From 2-01-FULL-33-17 sp964401705 (GTDB lineage Bacteria; Patescibacteriota; Minisyncoccia; Phycocordibacterales; UBA9973), in the NCBI GenBank assembly GCA_964401705.1, contig CAYNZJ010000002.1, forward strand, positions 1 to 42,402: 42,402 nt of DNA, given 5' to 3'. Positions within the stretch are counted from its first letter, which is position 1. Each line of letters begins with the position of its first letter. Position numbers and translations under genes: made by a program. Under the pieces are notes generated by a model, which did not search any database, was not told where the DNA came from, and worked only from the letters and a program-made list of their open reading frames with translations. Shown here piece by piece: positions 41,187 to 42,402 of this stretch.

Positions 41187-41354
41187 ATGAGTCAAAAAGC
41201 TTTAATTACAATTGGTATATTGTTGGGTTCTACTATTGGGGGATTTATTCCAAATCTTTGGGGTGCGGGGATGTTTTCCATGGCATCTATATTTTTTAGC
41301 GCAATTGGGGGAATTTTGGGGTTATATCTTGGGTTTAAAATTTCAAAAATGTAA
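41187..41354 (+). CDS. 55-residue two-helix membrane protein
   Basis: MSQKALITIGILLGSTIGGF starts the protein; two glycine-rich membrane helices (about 5-22 and 29-50) and a short basic tail (KISKM). A TATAAT lies 6 nt before its ATG and the kinase gene starts 4 nt after its stop, which argues that the short frame is real. Function unknown. Confidence 0.7.
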   Translation: MSQKALITIGILLGSTIGGFIPNLWGAGMFSMASIFFSAIGGILGLYLGFKISKM

Positions 41355-41358
41355 TTAT

Positions 41359-42282
41359 ATGAATAATAAACAAACAGTCTCAACCCATAAAACAAACGTG
41401 GAGCAACCAATAGTTCAATCTTTTTTAGATAATTATTATAAAGAAAGTGTTTCTAATTTAACCCCACTTGCCGGAGGCGAGGGGTCGCAGGCTTTTGGTT
41501 ATAATGTAAATGGGCAAGATTTGGTTATTCGTGTAAATAAACATTTTGACCAAGGATTTAAAAAAGACCGTTATGCCTATGAAAACTTTAATTCTTTAGA
41601 AATACCAATTCCTAAAATTATCGATATTGGCCAAATGGAAGATGGGCAGTATTTTGTAATTTCAGAAAGGGTAGATGGGGAATTATTTAAAAATTTAGAT
41701 GATGAAGAATTTGATAAAAATTTACCAAGTTTATTCAGCACACTTAAATTCATTCACTCTATAGATGTTTCGGATAAAATTGGTTATGGTAAATTTAATG
41801 CCGAAGGCGTAGGTGAAACTAAAACTTGGAAAGAATATTTATTAAAGGTTGATGAATATGCCGTGCATATGTTTGATAATTCAATGTTAGAAAAAGATGT
41901 TTGGGATAAAATATATAAAAGATTTGTTGAGTTACTTCATTTTTGTCCAGAAGAAAAATATTTTGTTCACGGGGATTATAATTTTGGTAATTTATTTTCT
42001 AAAAATGAAAAAATAGTCGGTGTAATTGATTGGGAAGGATCTATGTATGGGGATTTTTTGTATGACATAGCACGGTTACAATTTTTTGCAAAAGACTTTG
42101 ATTATGAAAAAGCTTATTTAGATTTATGTAATAAAACAGGTAAAAAGATTGAAAATTTTAAAGAGCGAATGTTGTGCTATAAATTACGCATGGGTCTTAG
42201 TTCTTTAAGTTTTTATGCTTATTCAAATCAAAAAGAAAAATATGAAAATTCTAAAAACAAGCTATTAAACCTTATTGCATAG
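41359..42282 (+). CDS. Aminoglycoside phosphotransferase (APH) family kinase-like protein
   Basis: 307 residues from the ATG at 41359; longer in-frame starts overlap the 55-aa gene. Kinase fold with catalytic HGDYNFGN (204-211; D206, N211) and metal-binding IDWE (D224). The substrate may be a small metabolite (choline- or homoserine-kinase-like) rather than an antibiotic; resistance should not be assumed from the family name. Confidence 0.88.
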   Translation: MNNKQTVSTHKTNVEQPIVQSFLDNYYKESVSNLTPLAGGEGSQAFGYNVNGQDLVIRVNKHFDQGFKKDRYAYENFNSLEIPIPKIIDIGQMEDGQYFVISERVDGELFKNLDDEEFDKNLPSLFSTLKFIHSIDVSDKIGYGKFNAEGVGETKTWKEYLLKVDEYAVHMFDNSMLEKDVWDKIYKRFVELLHFCPEEKYFVHGDYNFGNLFSKNEKIVGVIDWEGSMYGDFLYDIARLQFFAKDFDYEKAYLDLCNKTGKKIENFKERMLCYKLRMGLSSLSFYAYSNQKEKYENSKNKLLNLIA

Positions 42283-42335
42283 TTTTGTATAAATAGCCTT
42301 TTGTTTAAATTCTAGTTTTAAGGCATAAAAAGTGC

Positions 42336-42347
42336 TATAATATCCCT
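42336..42347 (+). promoter_or_regulatory. Leaderless promoter of the last gene
   Basis: TGC-TATAAT (42336-42341), 6 nt, ATG. Confidence 0.55.
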
Positions 42348-42402
42348 ATGGAAGGAAATGAAGTAGAAAAATATAAGATTTTAACAGTTGATGATATTCG
42401 CA
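42348..42402 (+). CDS. Start of a gene cut by the window edge (possible response regulator)
   Basis: Only MEGNEVEKYKILTVDDIR is visible. KILTVDD resembles the first strand and acidic pocket of receiver domains (normally K-I-L-x-V-D-D). Too short to be sure. Confidence 0.45.
   Translation, partial: MEGNEVEKYKILTVDDIR

Noticed and set aside
41192..41410. Minus-strand frame of 72 residues near 41.3 kb
   Set aside because: It opposes the 55-aa membrane protein and the kinase start, which have a promoter and kinase motifs; it has no independent support.
41359..42282. Aminoglycoside resistance gene
   Set aside because: Only the general APH fold motifs are visible; the family includes many metabolic kinases, so no resistance call is made.
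1..42402. UGA recoded to glycine (Gracilibacteria/SR1 code)
   Set aside because: TGA ends genes at sensible places (2625, 12684), prfB is present with SPF and GGQ, and no long frame is broken by TGA at conserved glycines.

Overview
The window looks like a chromosomal segment of a small-genome, AT-rich bacterium of the Candidate Phyla Radiation (Patescibacteria, Parcubacteria-like). Evidence: a complete type IV pilus operon in the order pilM-N-O-(P-like)-B-T-C-A-A-D-pseudopilins; short, tightly packed genes; a release factor 2 lacking about 70 residues; almost no Shine-Dalgarno sequences; many starts lying 5-7 nt after a TATAAT box (leaderless mRNAs). TGA is a normal stop here (it ends the recombinase and the 265-aa gene, and prfB is present), so this is not a UGA-recoding lineage. 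The lineage call is inference from gene content; no rRNA is present.

Region 1 (1-13.8 kb) is accessory and visibly richer in GC than the rest. It holds a csoR-copA copper operon with a CsoR-type operator inside its promoter; a large serine recombinase; a two-gene module (OLD-family ATPase/TOPRIM nuclease plus a membrane-anchored zinc-ribbon protein) bracketed by a 14-bp direct repeat; a secreted trypsin-like protease behind a 200-nt leader with mutually exclusive helices; a phage-like ParB-methyltransferase / TerS-like / TerL-like set whose terminase lacks a nuclease domain and has no capsid genes nearby; and a SAM methyltransferase flanked by two homologous promoter-leader elements. The 8.5-12.8 kb part is bracketed by copies of a TGTGTCTCAC repeat in opposite orientations.

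Region 2 (13.8-26.1 kb) is the pilus/competence locus: comF on the minus strand, divergent from pilM; the inner-membrane platform (PilM, N, O and a fourth anchored protein); the ATPases PilB and PilT; the platform protein PilC; two major pilin genes in a 543-bp tandem duplication that differs only at two bases in a terminator loop; the prepilin peptidase; three minor pseudopilins and a PilX-like protein. It could serve twitching, attachment to a host cell or DNA uptake.

Region 3 (26.1-42.4 kb) is mostly housekeeping: ligA (structured leader), gatC-gatA, a membrane protein, a tRNA cluster (fMet-Met-Asp, minus strand), CapA-like and TauE/SafE-like proteins, tRNA-Thr, prfB-ftsE-ftsX-pyrG, small hypothetical genes, a free-standing structured RNA with its own terminator, a DUF262 gene behind tRNA-Gln, a 55-aa membrane protein, an APH-family kinase and the start of a further gene. 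The Asp and Thr tRNA genes are each followed, after 111-175 bp of hairpins, by a second copy of their own 3' end; the Asp and Met spacers share a hairpin element with compensatory base changes.

The strongest leads for something undescribed are the tRNA-tail micro-elements, the protease leader, the OLD/membrane-protein module, the structured RNA near 39.5 kb and the twin leaders around the methyltransferase.
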